From: Clostridia bacterium
Lineage (GTDB): Bacteria > Bacillota > Clostridia > Lachnospirales > Lachnospiraceae
NCBI GenBank assembly: GCA_009929525.1
Contig: SAAH01000005.1
Coordinates: 1-64,000 of the forward strand
Reading direction: 5' to 3'
DNA length: 64,000 nucleotides
This document shows positions 7,582 to 16,783 of the stretch, piece after piece; the stretch's first letter is position 1; each line of letters begins with the position of its first letter. The notes under the pieces are model-generated. The model ran no database searches and was not told the origin of the DNA. It saw nothing but the letters and a program-made list of their open reading frames with translations. A program made the translations under genes and the position numbers.

Positions 7582-9426
7582 TTAAGCACTTATTTTTTCA
7601 AACTGGCTATTATATAGATTAGCATAAAATCCGTTCATTGCCAAGAGTTCTTCGTGATTTCCCTGTTCAATAATATCTCCATCTTTCATAACCAGGATCA
7701 GATCTGCATCTCTGATCGTAGATAATCGATGGGCTATAACGAAACTTGTTCTGCCTTTCATCAGGTTATCCATAGCCTTTTGTATCCTTACTTCTGTTCG
7801 TGTATCTACTGATGAAGTCGCCTCATCAAGGATCAGCAGTCTGTTATCTGCCAGAATTGCCCTCGCTATGGTAAGAAGCTGTTTTTGTCCCTGAGACACG
7901 TTGTTCGTCTCTTCATTCAACACTGTCTGGTATCCTTCCGGAAGTGTCTTGATAAAATGATGGGCATGGGCTGCCTTCGCTGCTTCTATTACTTCTTCAT
8001 CTGTAGCATCCAGTCTTCCATATCTGATATTTTCCATGATCGTTCCATGGAAAAGCCAGGTATCCTGCAGCACCATTCCAAAGCACTCTCTGAGCTCACT
8101 TCTGTTAAAGTCTCTGATATCGTGCCCATCCACATGGATGCTGCCGCTGTTCACATCATAAAAACGCATCAGCAATTTTACCATCGTCGTCTTACCGGCA
8201 CCTGTCGGTCCCACGATCGCAATCTTTTGTCCCGGCTCTACCTTAGAAGAAAAATCTTTGATAACGATCTGCTCCGGCTGATAACCAAAGCTTACATGGT
8301 CAAACTCGACTCTTCCCTGGATCTGATCATCCAGCTTAACAGGATCCTTTGCAAACTGGTCTTCCTCTTCTTCTCCAAGAAATTCAAAGACACGCTCTGA
8401 TGCCGCTGCTGCTGACTGCATCATATTGGTAACCTGGGCAATCTGCTGGACCGGCTGGGTAAAGTTACGGATATACTGGAAAAATGACTGGATATCTCCC
8501 ACTTCGATTGCACCCTTGATCGTCATAAAACCTCCTAAAAGTGCAACCATAACATAACCGATATTTCCTACAAACTGCATGACAGGCATCATCATTCCGG
8601 AAAAGAACTGGGATTTCCATGCTGAATCGTATAATTTTCGATTTGTCTTCTCAAATTCTTCGATTACCGATTTTTCTTTATTGAATGCCTTTACAATATT
8701 CTGTCCGGCATACACTTCTTCCACCTGACCATTTACATCTCCCAGATACTGCTGCTGCTGACGAAAATACTTCTGTGAATGTTTCATCACGGTACCTATG
8801 ATCATCATCGATATCGGAAGAATCAATAAGGCACAAAGTGTCATCCAGACATTGATACTGAGCATCATGATAAATACTCCGATCAAAGTCGTCACTGATG
8901 TGATCAGCTGGGTAAAACTCTGATTGATCCCCTGCTGAAGGGTATCTACATCATTGGTTATTCTTGAGAGGACTTCTCCATAGGTTCTGCTCTCATAATA
9001 TTTCATTGGCAGGCGGTTCATTTTTTTTGAAATATCTTTTCTCAGAGAATAGCTGACATCATTGGATATCCCTGTCATGATGATACCCTGCAAAAATGAA
9101 AATGCTGCACTGAACACATATAATCCCAAGGTCCAGAGAAGGATCGTTCCTATTTTGCCAAAATCAATACCGCCGCTTCCTCCAACTTTCGCTACCAATC
9201 CATTAAATAATTCTGTTGTTGCTCTTCCGAGAATCTTTGGCCCTACAATATTAAATACAGTTCCTGCTATGGCAAATATCATCATAATCGCTATCCGTAC
9301 TCTGTATCTTTTCATATAACCTAATAACTGCCGGATTGCTTTTGAAAAGTCTTTCGCCTTTTCGCCGCCCATCCTTCCATGCCCCATCGGTCCTCTGGGA
9401 GATCGTCTGTTTGTCGTATCACTCAT
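7582..9426 (-). CDS. ABC exporter subunit (fused membrane and ATPase domains), second of a pair
   Basis: This is a half-size multidrug-type ABC exporter. An N-terminal cytoplasmic arginine/glycine-rich stretch leads into six membrane helices, then an ATPase domain with Walker A GPTGAGKTT, signature VSQGQKQLL (normally LSGGQ) and Walker B LLILDEATSSVD. The start is ATG 9426, inside the stop of the preceding gene (ATGAGTGA), behind GGAGGAG; an upstream frame exists but lacks a ribosome site. This overlap implies translational coupling to the partner half. A heterodimeric drug or lipid exporter under MarR control is the likely role. The substrate is unknown. Confidence 0.88.
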   Translation of the reverse strand: MSDTTNRRSPRGPMGHGRMGGEKAKDFSKAIRQLLGYMKRYRVRIAIMMIFAIAGTVFNIVGPKILGRATTELFNGLVAKVGGSGGIDFGKIGTILLWTLGLYVFSAAFSFLQGIIMTGISNDVSYSLRKDISKKMNRLPMKYYESRTYGEVLSRITNDVDTLQQGINQSFTQLITSVTTLIGVFIMMLSINVWMTLCALLILPISMMIIGTVMKHSQKYFRQQQQYLGDVNGQVEEVYAGQNIVKAFNKEKSVIEEFEKTNRKLYDSAWKSQFFSGMMMPVMQFVGNIGYVMVALLGGFMTIKGAIEVGDIQSFFQYIRNFTQPVQQIAQVTNMMQSAAAASERVFEFLGEEEEDQFAKDPVKLDDQIQGRVEFDHVSFGYQPEQIVIKDFSSKVEPGQKIAIVGPTGAGKTTMVKLLMRFYDVNSGSIHVDGHDIRDFNRSELRECFGMVLQDTWLFHGTIMENIRYGRLDATDEEVIEAAKAAHAHHFIKTLPEGYQTVLNEETNNVSQGQKQLLTIARAILADNRLLILDEATSSVDTRTEVRIQKAMDNLMKGRTSFVIAHRLSTIRDADLILVMKDGDIIEQGNHEELLAMNGFYANLYNSQFEKISA

Positions 9427-11581
9427 TTTCAAGCTCCTCCTTGGACAACCGTGAACGTGCGATCTGCTGATACACATCACAGGATTTTAGTAATTCTTTA
9501 TGCGTTCCCATCCCGGCTACACGGCCTTCATCCAAAACAAGGATCTTATCTGCATGGATTATGGTACTGATTCTTTGAGCCACGATCAAGGTTGTCGCAT
9601 CCTCTGTTTCTTCTTTAAGAGCTTTTCTCAGTGCCACATCAGTCTGATAATCAAGTGCAGAAAAACTGTCATCAAAGATATAGATCTCTGGTTTTTTAGC
9701 TATCGCCCTTGCTATCGAAAGTCTCTGCTTTTGTCCGCCTGATACATTACTTCCGCCTTGAGCGATCGGACTTTCAAGACCTTCTTTTTTCTGACTGATA
9801 AATTCTGTCGCCTGAGCGATCCTCGAAGCCTGCTCGATTTCTTCTACGCTTGCCGCTTCACGCCCGTAACGCAGATTGGAATCAATCGTGCCGGAAAATA
9901 AAACGCCCTTTTGAGGAACATATCCGATTCTGTTTCGAAGATCCTTCAGGCTCATCTGCCGTATATCTGTTCCGTCAACTGTGATTTTTCCATGTGTCAC
10001 ATCAAAAAATCTGGGGATCAAGTTTACCAATGTACTTTTTCCGCTTCCTGTACTTCCGATAAATGCCACGGTCTCACCCATTTTCGCTGAGAAGCTGATA
10101 TCTGTCAGCACCTCTTCCTCGGCTCCCGGATATGCAAACGATACATTTTCAAATACTATGCTTCCCTTCTCATCTGACGAAACTTCTTTTGGATGTTTCG
10201 GATCTGTTATACTCACTGGAGTATCCAGTACTTCTACGATACGGTTTGCTGCCACACTTGCACGGGGAAGCATGATGGAAATCATTGTGATCATCAGGAA
10301 CGACATAATGATCTGCATTGCATACTGTATGAAGGCCATCATATCACCAACCTGCATATTACCTGCATCGATACTATAAGCTCCGCTGTAGACAATAAGT
10401 ACGCTGATCCCATTCATGATGAGCATCATGATCGGCATCATAAAAGTCATTGTTCTATTGACAAAGAGGTTTGTTTTGGTAAGTTTGGCATTAGCCTCTT
10501 CAAAACGTTCCTCTTCCTTCTTTTCACGGCTGAATGCGCGAATGACCGGAATACCTGTTAAAATCTCTCTGCTCACCAGATTCAATTGATCGATCAGCTT
10601 TTGAAGCATTTTGAACTTCGGCATAGCAACTGAAAATAAAACAATCATAATACCAAGGATCAATGCAACTGCGATTCCAAGGATCCAGGTCATGGAGGAC
10701 TCTGTTTTCAGTACCTTCAACACACCGCCGACACCGAGGATCGGTGCATACAAAACAATCCTGAACATCATGGTAAATACCATCTGGACCTGTTGAATAT
10801 CATTTGTACTTCTGGTGATCAGCGATGAAGTTGAAAATTTGTTCATTTCATTACTTGAAAATGATACTACTTTGCTATACACATCATTTCTCAGATCATG
10901 CCCCAGCTTGGCTGCTACCCGGCAGGAAAAGAAGGTGACTAATATGGAGGCTGCCATGATCAGTGCTGCAAGAAGCAGCATCTTTAGACCTGCCATCAGG
11001 ACATAACTCATCTGAAGCTGATCCATGTCCTCTCCCATTGCCTGATATTCCCCTTTTATATAAGTTATCGCTCCCTGCGTTACAATAGACTCCGGCATCT
11101 CATCCAACTGGGTGAGCATCTCTCCCAGCATCTGTTCTCTTTGCTCCTCAGGCATCTGTCCCACCACCTGAAGTACATCTGCATCGTCCGGAAGCTGCAT
11201 CATGGTCCGCATTTGGTCCGCTGCTTCCCCTTCTTTCAGGCCGCTTACTGCAAGCATTGGCTTAGCAAATATTCCATTGAGTTCTTCTCTTTCTTCTTTT
11301 TCCAGATGTCCGTGGGTATATATCCCACTTTCCAGAGTAAAACTATTCTTAACCTGCTCCTGTTCTTTCTCACTCATAAATAAAAATAATCGATCCATCG
11401 ATTCTTCCCGGATTTTATCCGGCACACTGTCTGGTATTCCGCCCTGCTGTACTCCCACATTAATAATGTCTGAAGTATACGATGGCAGCGCCAGATCACA
11501 ATATGCCTGCCCAAACAACAGTGCCAGAATCAGAACCACGTATCGGTAAGAACCCTTTAGTTTCTGAAACATTCTTAACAT
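9419..11581 (-). CDS. ABC exporter subunit (fused membrane and ATPase domains), first of a pair
   Basis: This 720-residue half-transporter has a long extracytoplasmic insertion (about residues 30-190, acidic and methionine-rich) between the first and second membrane helices, then the remaining helices and an ATPase domain. Walker A is GSTGSGKST, the signature NVSGGQKQRLSIARAIA and Walker B IYIFDDSFSALD. The D in place of E after Walker B is common in the degenerate site of heterodimeric exporters, whereas the partner keeps E. It starts within the end of marR and ends overlapping the partner gene, so all three form a coupled operon. Confidence 0.88.
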   Translation of the reverse strand: MLRMFQKLKGSYRYVVLILALLFGQAYCDLALPSYTSDIINVGVQQGGIPDSVPDKIREESMDRLFLFMSEKEQEQVKNSFTLESGIYTHGHLEKEEREELNGIFAKPMLAVSGLKEGEAADQMRTMMQLPDDADVLQVVGQMPEEQREQMLGEMLTQLDEMPESIVTQGAITYIKGEYQAMGEDMDQLQMSYVLMAGLKMLLLAALIMAASILVTFFSCRVAAKLGHDLRNDVYSKVVSFSSNEMNKFSTSSLITRSTNDIQQVQMVFTMMFRIVLYAPILGVGGVLKVLKTESSMTWILGIAVALILGIMIVLFSVAMPKFKMLQKLIDQLNLVSREILTGIPVIRAFSREKKEEERFEEANAKLTKTNLFVNRTMTFMMPIMMLIMNGISVLIVYSGAYSIDAGNMQVGDMMAFIQYAMQIIMSFLMITMISIMLPRASVAANRIVEVLDTPVSITDPKHPKEVSSDEKGSIVFENVSFAYPGAEEEVLTDISFSAKMGETVAFIGSTGSGKSTLVNLIPRFFDVTHGKITVDGTDIRQMSLKDLRNRIGYVPQKGVLFSGTIDSNLRYGREAASVEEIEQASRIAQATEFISQKKEGLESPIAQGGSNVSGGQKQRLSIARAIAKKPEIYIFDDSFSALDYQTDVALRKALKEETEDATTLIVAQRISTIIHADKILVLDEGRVAGMGTHKELLKSCDVYQQIARSRLSKEELENE

Positions 11582-12057
11582 TCTTGATTTTCCTCTCCTT
11601 CACAATGACACCACGATACATCCTCTCCTGAAATCCGATTCAGATTTGAATATATCTGTCTCAGCATTCTCTTCATAAGGCAAATCTCTGCCTCTGACAG
11701 TCCTTCCAGCATCGTTTTCTCATTTTGTGTCATGATTTCTTTTGATTCTCTTATTGTCTCTCTTCCACGCTCAGTCAGATATACGCGAATCACTCTTTGA
11801 TCTCGCTCATCTGCAGCCCTGCGGAGCATTCCATTTTTTTCCATTCGTTTCAGAGAAACAGTCGCCGTAGATGGCTTAATATTTAACTTTTTACAGATTT
11901 CGCTCTGCGTGATCCCTTCGTTTTCACTTACGATACCGAGCATTGGTATCTGTCCCGGATGAATCCCCATCTTAGATACCTGTGTAAAATTCTTTGATAG
12001 ATACAGATGCGTTGCCTGAAACAACAGATGCTGCACGCTATCCTGTTTGTCATTCAT
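11575..12057 (-). CDS. MarR-family transcriptional regulator
   Basis: This 160-residue protein has the winged-helix layout of MarR repressors: a helix-turn-helix at about residues 55-85 (TQSEICKKLNIKPSTATVSLKRM) followed by a wing with DERDQRVIRVYLTERG. Such proteins typically repress adjacent efflux genes and release DNA on binding a small phenolic or drug ligand. It is the first gene of the marR-ABC-ABC operon. A 20-bp near-palindrome overlaps its own promoter, which suggests autorepression. The C-terminal tail contains CHCEGEENQEC, unusual for the family, possibly metal- or redox-sensitive; that is speculation. Confidence 0.88.
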   Translation of the reverse strand: MNDKQDSVQHLLFQATHLYLSKNFTQVSKMGIHPGQIPMLGIVSENEGITQSEICKKLNIKPSTATVSLKRMEKNGMLRRAADERDQRVIRVYLTERGRETIRESKEIMTQNEKTMLEGLSEAEICLMKRMLRQIYSNLNRISGEDVSWCHCEGEENQEC

Positions 12058-12069
12058 GTTCTCACTCCT

Positions 12070-12089
12070 TTACTTAGTCGTCTAAGCAA
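12070..12089. promoter_or_regulatory. Candidate MarR operator
   Basis: TTACTTAG-TCGT-CTAAGCAA is an 8+4+8 inverted repeat with one mismatch. It lies just downstream of, and overlapping by one base, the -10 box of the marR promoter, the right place for autorepression. A second half-site CTAAGCAA lies at 12188-12195. Confidence 0.6.
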
Positions 12090-12117
12090 TAATATTCCCA
12101 TCTGTATGTTTTTGCAA
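12089..12117 (-). promoter_or_regulatory. Promoter of the marR-ABC operon
   Basis: On the minus strand TTGCAA (12112-12117) and TATTAT (12089-12094) are spaced by 17 bp, about 30 bp upstream of the marR ATG. The candidate MarR operator begins where the -10 box ends. Confidence 0.6.
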
Positions 12118-12274
12118 TCCTTTTGTGTATGTTTAATGAATATTTTAGATTTTCTTTATTGTTTATTCTCATTTTTCTTTTACCCATCTAAGCAATTCAC
12201 AACCGATATCCATATTTTCAACACAGTCTTCTATAATAAAACTTTAGAACAAAAATCTTAACCCTAAGTTTGCA

Positions 12275-12303
12275 TTGACTTTTATTCTGGAAAGAAATAT
12301 AGT
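12275..12303 (+). promoter_or_regulatory. Promoter of the MATE gene
   Basis: TTGACT (12275-12280) and TATAGT (12298-12303) are spaced by 17 bp. The implied transcript starts near 12310, exactly where the structured leader begins. Confidence 0.7.
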
Positions 12304-12310
12304 TATTTAT

Positions 12311-12395
12311 AGACTGCCGAGGCGTACTTGAACCAAAAAAAGCTATAGCCTCTGGTAAATTACAGGGCAGCTTTCCATACACCTTTGGGTGTCAG
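12311..12395 (+). ncRNA. Structured leader, candidate guanidine-IV (mepA motif) riboswitch
   Basis: The 110-nt leader of the MATE gene folds into nested helices: CTGCC (12314-12318) with GGCAG (12366-12370), and GAGGC (12319-12323) with GCCTC (12348-12352). A second hairpin, ACACC/GGTGT (12379-12392), follows. It contains TGCCGAGG and ACAGGGCAGC, which I recall as similar to conserved parts of the mepA motif. Guanidine-IV riboswitches are known upstream of MepA-type MATE genes in clostridia. The CCTTT of the second hairpin could pair with the AAAGG of the ribosome site, a possible expression platform. The class assignment is from memory plus context. Confidence 0.55.
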
Positions 12396-12421
12396 AAATC
12401 AAATGAAAAAGGATGATTAAA

Positions 12422-13798
12422 ATGATCAACAAACAACAAGATACCCGTCTGGGTACGGATTCCATTCCAAAACTCATGATTCAGCTGGCAGTTCCTGCAG
12501 TCATCGCCCAGCTGATCAATCTGCTGTATAATATCGTAGATCGCATCTATATCGGTCGTATTCCGCAAGTCGGACATCTTGCCCTTACCGGCGTTGGAGT
12601 TACCTTTCCTATTCTCACTCTGATATCTGCGTTCAGTTCCTTTGTTGGTTCCGGCGGTGCACCGCTCGCTTCCATCTCTCTTGGACGAGGCGATAAGAAA
12701 AAAGCCGAAAACATTCTCGGCAATTCTGTTACCATGCTTTTATTTTTTGCTGTAATATTGACTGCTGTCTTTCAGATATTTAAGGAACCTTTGCTTTACA
12801 TGTTTGGAGCAAGTGACAATACCATCCAGTATTCTCTCCAATATATTACCATTTATTTATGTGGAACTCTTTTTGTTGAATTATCTCTTGGTTTGAACAT
12901 GTTCATCAGTTCCCAGGGACAAGCCAAAATCGCCATGTTCTCTGTTCTGATCGGTGCTGCGATCAATATTATCCTGGATCCGATCTTCATCTTTGTTCTG
13001 AATATGGGCGTACAGGGTGCTGCAGTTGCAACGATCATCTCTCAGGCAGTCAGTGCCGTATGGATCGTTCGATTTTTACTGTCTGATAAATCAAGTATAA
13101 AGATAAAAAAGTGCAATATGATCCCTTCAAAAAAAATCATTGCCACAGTCTCCACCCTTGGCATTTCACCTTTTATCATGCAGTCTACAGAAAGTGCCAT
13201 CGCCATTGTCCTCAATCACAGCCTTCAGACGTATGGCGGAGATCTTTATGTTGGTTCGATGACGATCCTCCAAAGTGTCATGCAGCTTTTATCCATACCA
13301 GTCAGTGGTTTCACTCAGGGTGTCCAGCCTATCATCAGCTATAATTATGGCGCCAAAAAATTTGACCGTGTTAAAAAAACCGCATTTTATCTGATCGGCT
13401 CCACCTTTATTATTTCTATGCTGTTTGCTCTCAGTACGTTATTAGTTCCAGGTATCTATGGTTCTATCTTTACCTCCCAACCGGAATTGCTCGATTTAGT
13501 AAAAGAGGTACTTCCGGTCTATATGTTCGGGATGTTGATCTTTGGTCTTCAAAATGGCTGCCAATCTACCTTTCTCGGACTTGGCCAGGCAAAAATATCT
13601 ATTTTTATCGCCTTGCTTCGTAAGGTGATCCTTTTGATCCCATTGGCGATCATTTTGCCTAAGTTCTTTGGGGTTATGGGTGTCTATTATTCTGAACCTA
13701 TCGCGGATATCACTTCAGCATCGACTGCGTTTTGCCTCTTTATGATATTCTTTAAAAAGATTCTTTCAGAAGATTCTTTGAATAAGGTGGCTAGTTAA
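12422..13798 (+). CDS. MATE-family exporter, MepA-like
   Basis: This inner-membrane exporter of about 458 residues has twelve predicted helices in two halves of the MATE fold. It starts GTDSIPKLMIQLAVPAVIAQ, with LYNIVDRIYIGRI typical of the MepA branch, and repeats the pattern in the second half (ISPFIMQSTESAIAIVLNHS). The start at ATG 12422 is preferred because AAAAAGGATGA sits just upstream; an earlier ATG at 12413 overlaps that site. It stands alone on the plus strand, divergent from the marR operon, with its own promoter and structured leader. If the leader is a guanidine-IV switch the physiological substrate would include guanidine; otherwise cationic drugs. Confidence 0.9.
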   Translation: MINKQQDTRLGTDSIPKLMIQLAVPAVIAQLINLLYNIVDRIYIGRIPQVGHLALTGVGVTFPILTLISAFSSFVGSGGAPLASISLGRGDKKKAENILGNSVTMLLFFAVILTAVFQIFKEPLLYMFGASDNTIQYSLQYITIYLCGTLFVELSLGLNMFISSQGQAKIAMFSVLIGAAINIILDPIFIFVLNMGVQGAAVATIISQAVSAVWIVRFLLSDKSSIKIKKCNMIPSKKIIATVSTLGISPFIMQSTESAIAIVLNHSLQTYGGDLYVGSMTILQSVMQLLSIPVSGFTQGVQPIISYNYGAKKFDRVKKTAFYLIGSTFIISMLFALSTLLVPGIYGSIFTSQPELLDLVKEVLPVYMFGMLIFGLQNGCQSTFLGLGQAKISIFIALLRKVILLIPLAIILPKFFGVMGVYYSEPIADITSASTAFCLFMIFFKKILSEDSLNKVAS

Positions 13799-13840
13799 AA
13801 AGCAAAGGATACAATACTCTCTACTTTTGCATTAGGACAA

Positions 13841-13870
13841 AAAAAGAGGACGATCACTCGTCCTCTTTTT
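13841..13870. terminator. Bidirectional terminator between convergent genes
   Basis: AAAAAGAGGACGA and TCGTCCTCTTTTT form a 13-bp stem with a four-base loop, with T-runs usable on either strand. It separates the MATE gene (plus) from the lectin-domain gene (minus). Confidence 0.88.
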
Positions 13871-13872
13871 GT

Positions 13873-15534
13873 TTAGCTGTCATATTCGCAGATATATGCA
13901 ACACGCCCAACATACTGCGAAACAGCTGATACGATATCATTTGGAATGTCATTCAGTACCCAGCGTCTCTCATCTTTATAATAAAACATGTCCATTCTAT
14001 TTTCCTTTATGGATGCATCTGCAAAACTTGGTTCTCCCGCCATCCACCAGCTATTTGTCCAGGAATCAGATGAATTTAGGCATTCTCCTATTTTGGTGTC
14101 ATCTGCCCCATACCAGTAGTATTTTTCACTGTCACCCTTTCTTTTCCCGCCAAGATAAAAAATCTTATCACTAAGCCCCTGACTGTTGATCTGATCTATC
14201 ATCATCTGAAGTTCCTCTTGTGTCTCAAAGGTTGCCAGATGCCCGCCTCTTTCTATACAATCATTCCATGCCTTTTTCCATGTGGTATCTTTAAGAACGA
14301 TCTCATATCGGTGGGCTACCTGACTTGTCGCTGCTCCTTCTGATGAATCTGGTCCGGTTTCGGATGTCGTAAGCTGCCCCGCATTGACACCCTCCCTTCC
14401 TACCTGATCGTGATCAAAAAACGATACCGTTACTCCCTGTAGCCTTGAAATGCTTCCCCCATATAATGCACTTGCGTCTGAAGACTTAACATGGTCTGTC
14501 TTCAAACATCTTCCTACGGGTATCGTATCTGCATCCTGTGAAACTGCCGGAGTATCATATCCGATTTTTTGATACATGATTCCTGAAGATAAAACATTAT
14601 CCCTAAAGTTCTGTGCAGCCTCCCTGCCGATGTCGTCATAGGCTTCATCTGGATTCAGATCCTCCCAGGCTGCCACGTCTGATCCTGCGATATCCCATTT
14701 ATCCAAAGTAGTGTCAATTAATTGTGTTCCATCGTATTCATATGCCGTCAGACACCAGAACATTCCATCTGCAAAATAGCTGGCATATCCTGTGATCTCG
14801 CCAAATATTTTCATTTTTCCATCAACATTTTTAAGAAAGAAGTCGAACAGAGTTGGTGTAACATTGCTGCTGTACGCACCATTTCCAAATTCCACTGTCA
14901 CCTGGTCGCTCATATCCCATGAACTTCCATCCCACTCCAGCATATGCAAACGATACATCAGCTCATTTTCATTGTCTCCAATCCCAAGAGATACTGCCAG
15001 ATATTCCTGCTGTCCATCCTGATCATAATCGTCTTTATAAGCTCCAAAGAATCCCGGTTGGCCATAAGATTCAACTGTGATCTGATATTCACCAGTCCAT
15101 AGAAAAGAAGTTTCATATGCACCATTAATATAAGGTGCGCCCAATGCCGTTTCTATCTGTGTTATTTCTTCTTCTCTTGTCAAAGAATAGGCTGGTTCAC
15201 TGCCCTCTCGGATCGTTCCGTCAGCTGGTGTCGGAGTTGTCTCATGAGTCTCCGTTTTTGATGCACTTTCTTCTTTTCCTCTTGCCATAAAATTGTTGAT
15301 CAATATTGTAGCTCCTATTGCACATCCCGTCACTGCTAATACGGCAATAATGATCACTGCAGCCATGATTCCTTTGTTATGTCCATTATTTCGGCTTTTA
15401 TTTCTAACATTTTGTTTTGCAGCACCTGCCGTCATCCGAATATCCTGACCGGGCATTGAACTTACCCTATGTCCGCAGTTTTCGCAAAAACATGCTCCTT
15501 CGATCAATTTGCTCCCACATTTTTCACAAAACAT
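13873..15534 (-). CDS. Membrane protein with N-terminal zinc ribbon and C-terminal C-type-lectin-like domain
   Basis: Starting at ATG 15534 behind GGGGAGGG, the protein opens with a zinc ribbon (MFCEKCGSKLIEGACFCENCG, two CxxC pairs). A membrane helix follows at about residues 58-80 and a threonine/proline-rich linker. A roughly 220-residue central region with calcium-loop-like DDYDQDGQQE comes next. The last 140 residues look like a C-type lectin fold (WKKAWNDCIERGGHLATFE, then WTNSWWMAGEPS and a final YICEYDS). The lectin part should be outside and the ribbon inside the cell. Ligand and role are unknown. It precedes no operon partner but is paired with a related zinc-ribbon gene upstream. 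Confidence 0.75.
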   Translation of the reverse strand: MFCEKCGSKLIEGACFCENCGHRVSSMPGQDIRMTAGAAKQNVRNKSRNNGHNKGIMAAVIIIAVLAVTGCAIGATILINNFMARGKEESASKTETHETTPTPADGTIREGSEPAYSLTREEEITQIETALGAPYINGAYETSFLWTGEYQITVESYGQPGFFGAYKDDYDQDGQQEYLAVSLGIGDNENELMYRLHMLEWDGSSWDMSDQVTVEFGNGAYSSNVTPTLFDFFLKNVDGKMKIFGEITGYASYFADGMFWCLTAYEYDGTQLIDTTLDKWDIAGSDVAAWEDLNPDEAYDDIGREAAQNFRDNVLSSGIMYQKIGYDTPAVSQDADTIPVGRCLKTDHVKSSDASALYGGSISRLQGVTVSFFDHDQVGREGVNAGQLTTSETGPDSSEGAATSQVAHRYEIVLKDTTWKKAWNDCIERGGHLATFETQEELQMMIDQINSQGLSDKIFYLGGKRKGDSEKYYWYGADDTKIGECLNSSDSWTNSWWMAGEPSFADASIKENRMDMFYYKDERRWVLNDIPNDIVSAVSQYVGRVAYICEYDS

Positions 15535-15600
15535 CTTTTGTCCCTCCCCTTTTACCTGTCTAGTCGCCAGCAAGATTCTAGCTTGTACTTTTTAGTTTAG

Positions 15601-15634
15601 AAAGAAAGCGACCCACTCTCGGATCGCTTTCTTT
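15601..15634 (-). terminator. Terminator after the YARHG-domain gene
   Basis: AAAGAAAGCGA pairs with TCGCTTTCTTT around a short GC-containing loop, immediately downstream of the stop codon at 15637. The T-rich end serves transcription on the minus strand. Confidence 0.75.
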
Positions 15635-15636
15635 GC

Positions 15637-16686
15637 TTACTGATTCAGATTATGAGCTTTCTCATAACTCGTAATGAACTTTAGATTTTCGATTTCAATT
15701 GCATTCAGATAGGAATTATCAAACTGATCTGGGGATATCCTTGGCGTATACCAGCTCTTTGCTGTAAAATATGACACCAGTTCATCAGAATTAAAGATCC
15801 TTCCATGACGTGCATAGATTTCATTTCGAGCAATCCTGATCTCCCACTCGCTGAGTGAACTCAGGTCTGAATTGGACAGATATCTTGTACTGCTGTCCGA
15901 AATTATGTAATCACTGCTCTGTTCCACAGTTACCGGTGCCTGTGTTGGTGCCGGTGTTGCTGGAGCCTGCGTCGGTGCTGGTGTAACTACCTGTGTTGGT
16001 ACTGGTGTTACTTCCTGTGTCGGAACCGGCGTTGCTTCTACTGTCACTTCCGGGGTGACCACAATTGTTGGAGTAGTCTCCGGAGTTACTGTTACCTCTG
16101 CCTGCGTATTATCATTTTGGTTCTGTTCTAACTCTTCCTTCATCTCCTCATTTAGCTGAGGGACTTTTTCATCTTCCTTGGAATCACCAGATGACATAAG
16201 GAATATAACACCTGCTACAATAGCTATCACCAATGCCACGATAATAATTCCCAAAATGATAAATGTTACTTTTTCTTTTTTCTCTTCTTTTGCCCACTCT
16301 GCATCTTCATCCCGTTTTCTCTGTTTGTGGGACTTGGTGCTCTGAGTTTTTTGGTAGGGCTGACTTTGACGGGATGACTGTCCCTGCTGATACTGCTGTC
16401 TTCCCTGGTATGCCTGAGATGGCTCATCTTCCGGCTGAACCTGTTTAAATCCATACCCCATCCCTACGGTTGCATCTGAATCATAACCCAAGTCTGCCTT
16501 ATTTTCATGGAATTCATATTCCGGTTCTTTATCTGCCTTGGCTGTCGCATTCAGATCCAAATCAAAGGGATCTAAGCTGGAGTCATCCGGGGTGATCATA
16601 TCTTTCACTTCATCTACGGGAGTGCCGCAGATAGAACAAAACCGTTCTCCATCTTCAAGCTTATTTCCGCATTTTTCACAAAACAT
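15637..16686 (-). CDS. Membrane protein with N-terminal zinc ribbon and C-terminal YARHG domain
   Basis: The 349-residue protein opens with a zinc ribbon (MFCEKCGNKLEDGERFCSICG). An acidic and glutamine-rich cytoplasmic stretch follows, then one membrane helix near residues 140-165, and an outside threonine/proline linker with repeated VTPVPTQ/APTQAP units. The C-terminal 75 residues match the YARHG domain: WEIRIARNEIYARHGRIF and later WYTPRISPDQFDNSYLNAIE. YARHG is a presumed extracellular domain of unknown function. The architecture matches the neighbour at 13873-15534 with only the outer module swapped. GGAGGAGGAAAT precedes the ATG. Confidence 0.85.
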   Translation of the reverse strand: MFCEKCGNKLEDGERFCSICGTPVDEVKDMITPDDSSLDPFDLDLNATAKADKEPEYEFHENKADLGYDSDATVGMGYGFKQVQPEDEPSQAYQGRQQYQQGQSSRQSQPYQKTQSTKSHKQRKRDEDAEWAKEEKKEKVTFIILGIIIVALVIAIVAGVIFLMSSGDSKEDEKVPQLNEEMKEELEQNQNDNTQAEVTVTPETTPTIVVTPEVTVEATPVPTQEVTPVPTQVVTPAPTQAPATPAPTQAPVTVEQSSDYIISDSSTRYLSNSDLSSLSEWEIRIARNEIYARHGRIFNSDELVSYFTAKSWYTPRISPDQFDNSYLNAIEIENLKFITSYEKAHNLNQ

Positions 16687-16783
16687 TTTATTTCCTCCTC
16701 CTCCATACTTTTCGTACGGTAAGACTAGTTTATATCAGTATATAACGAATTGTTTGAAAAGACAAGAAAATATTCCTGCGTAC

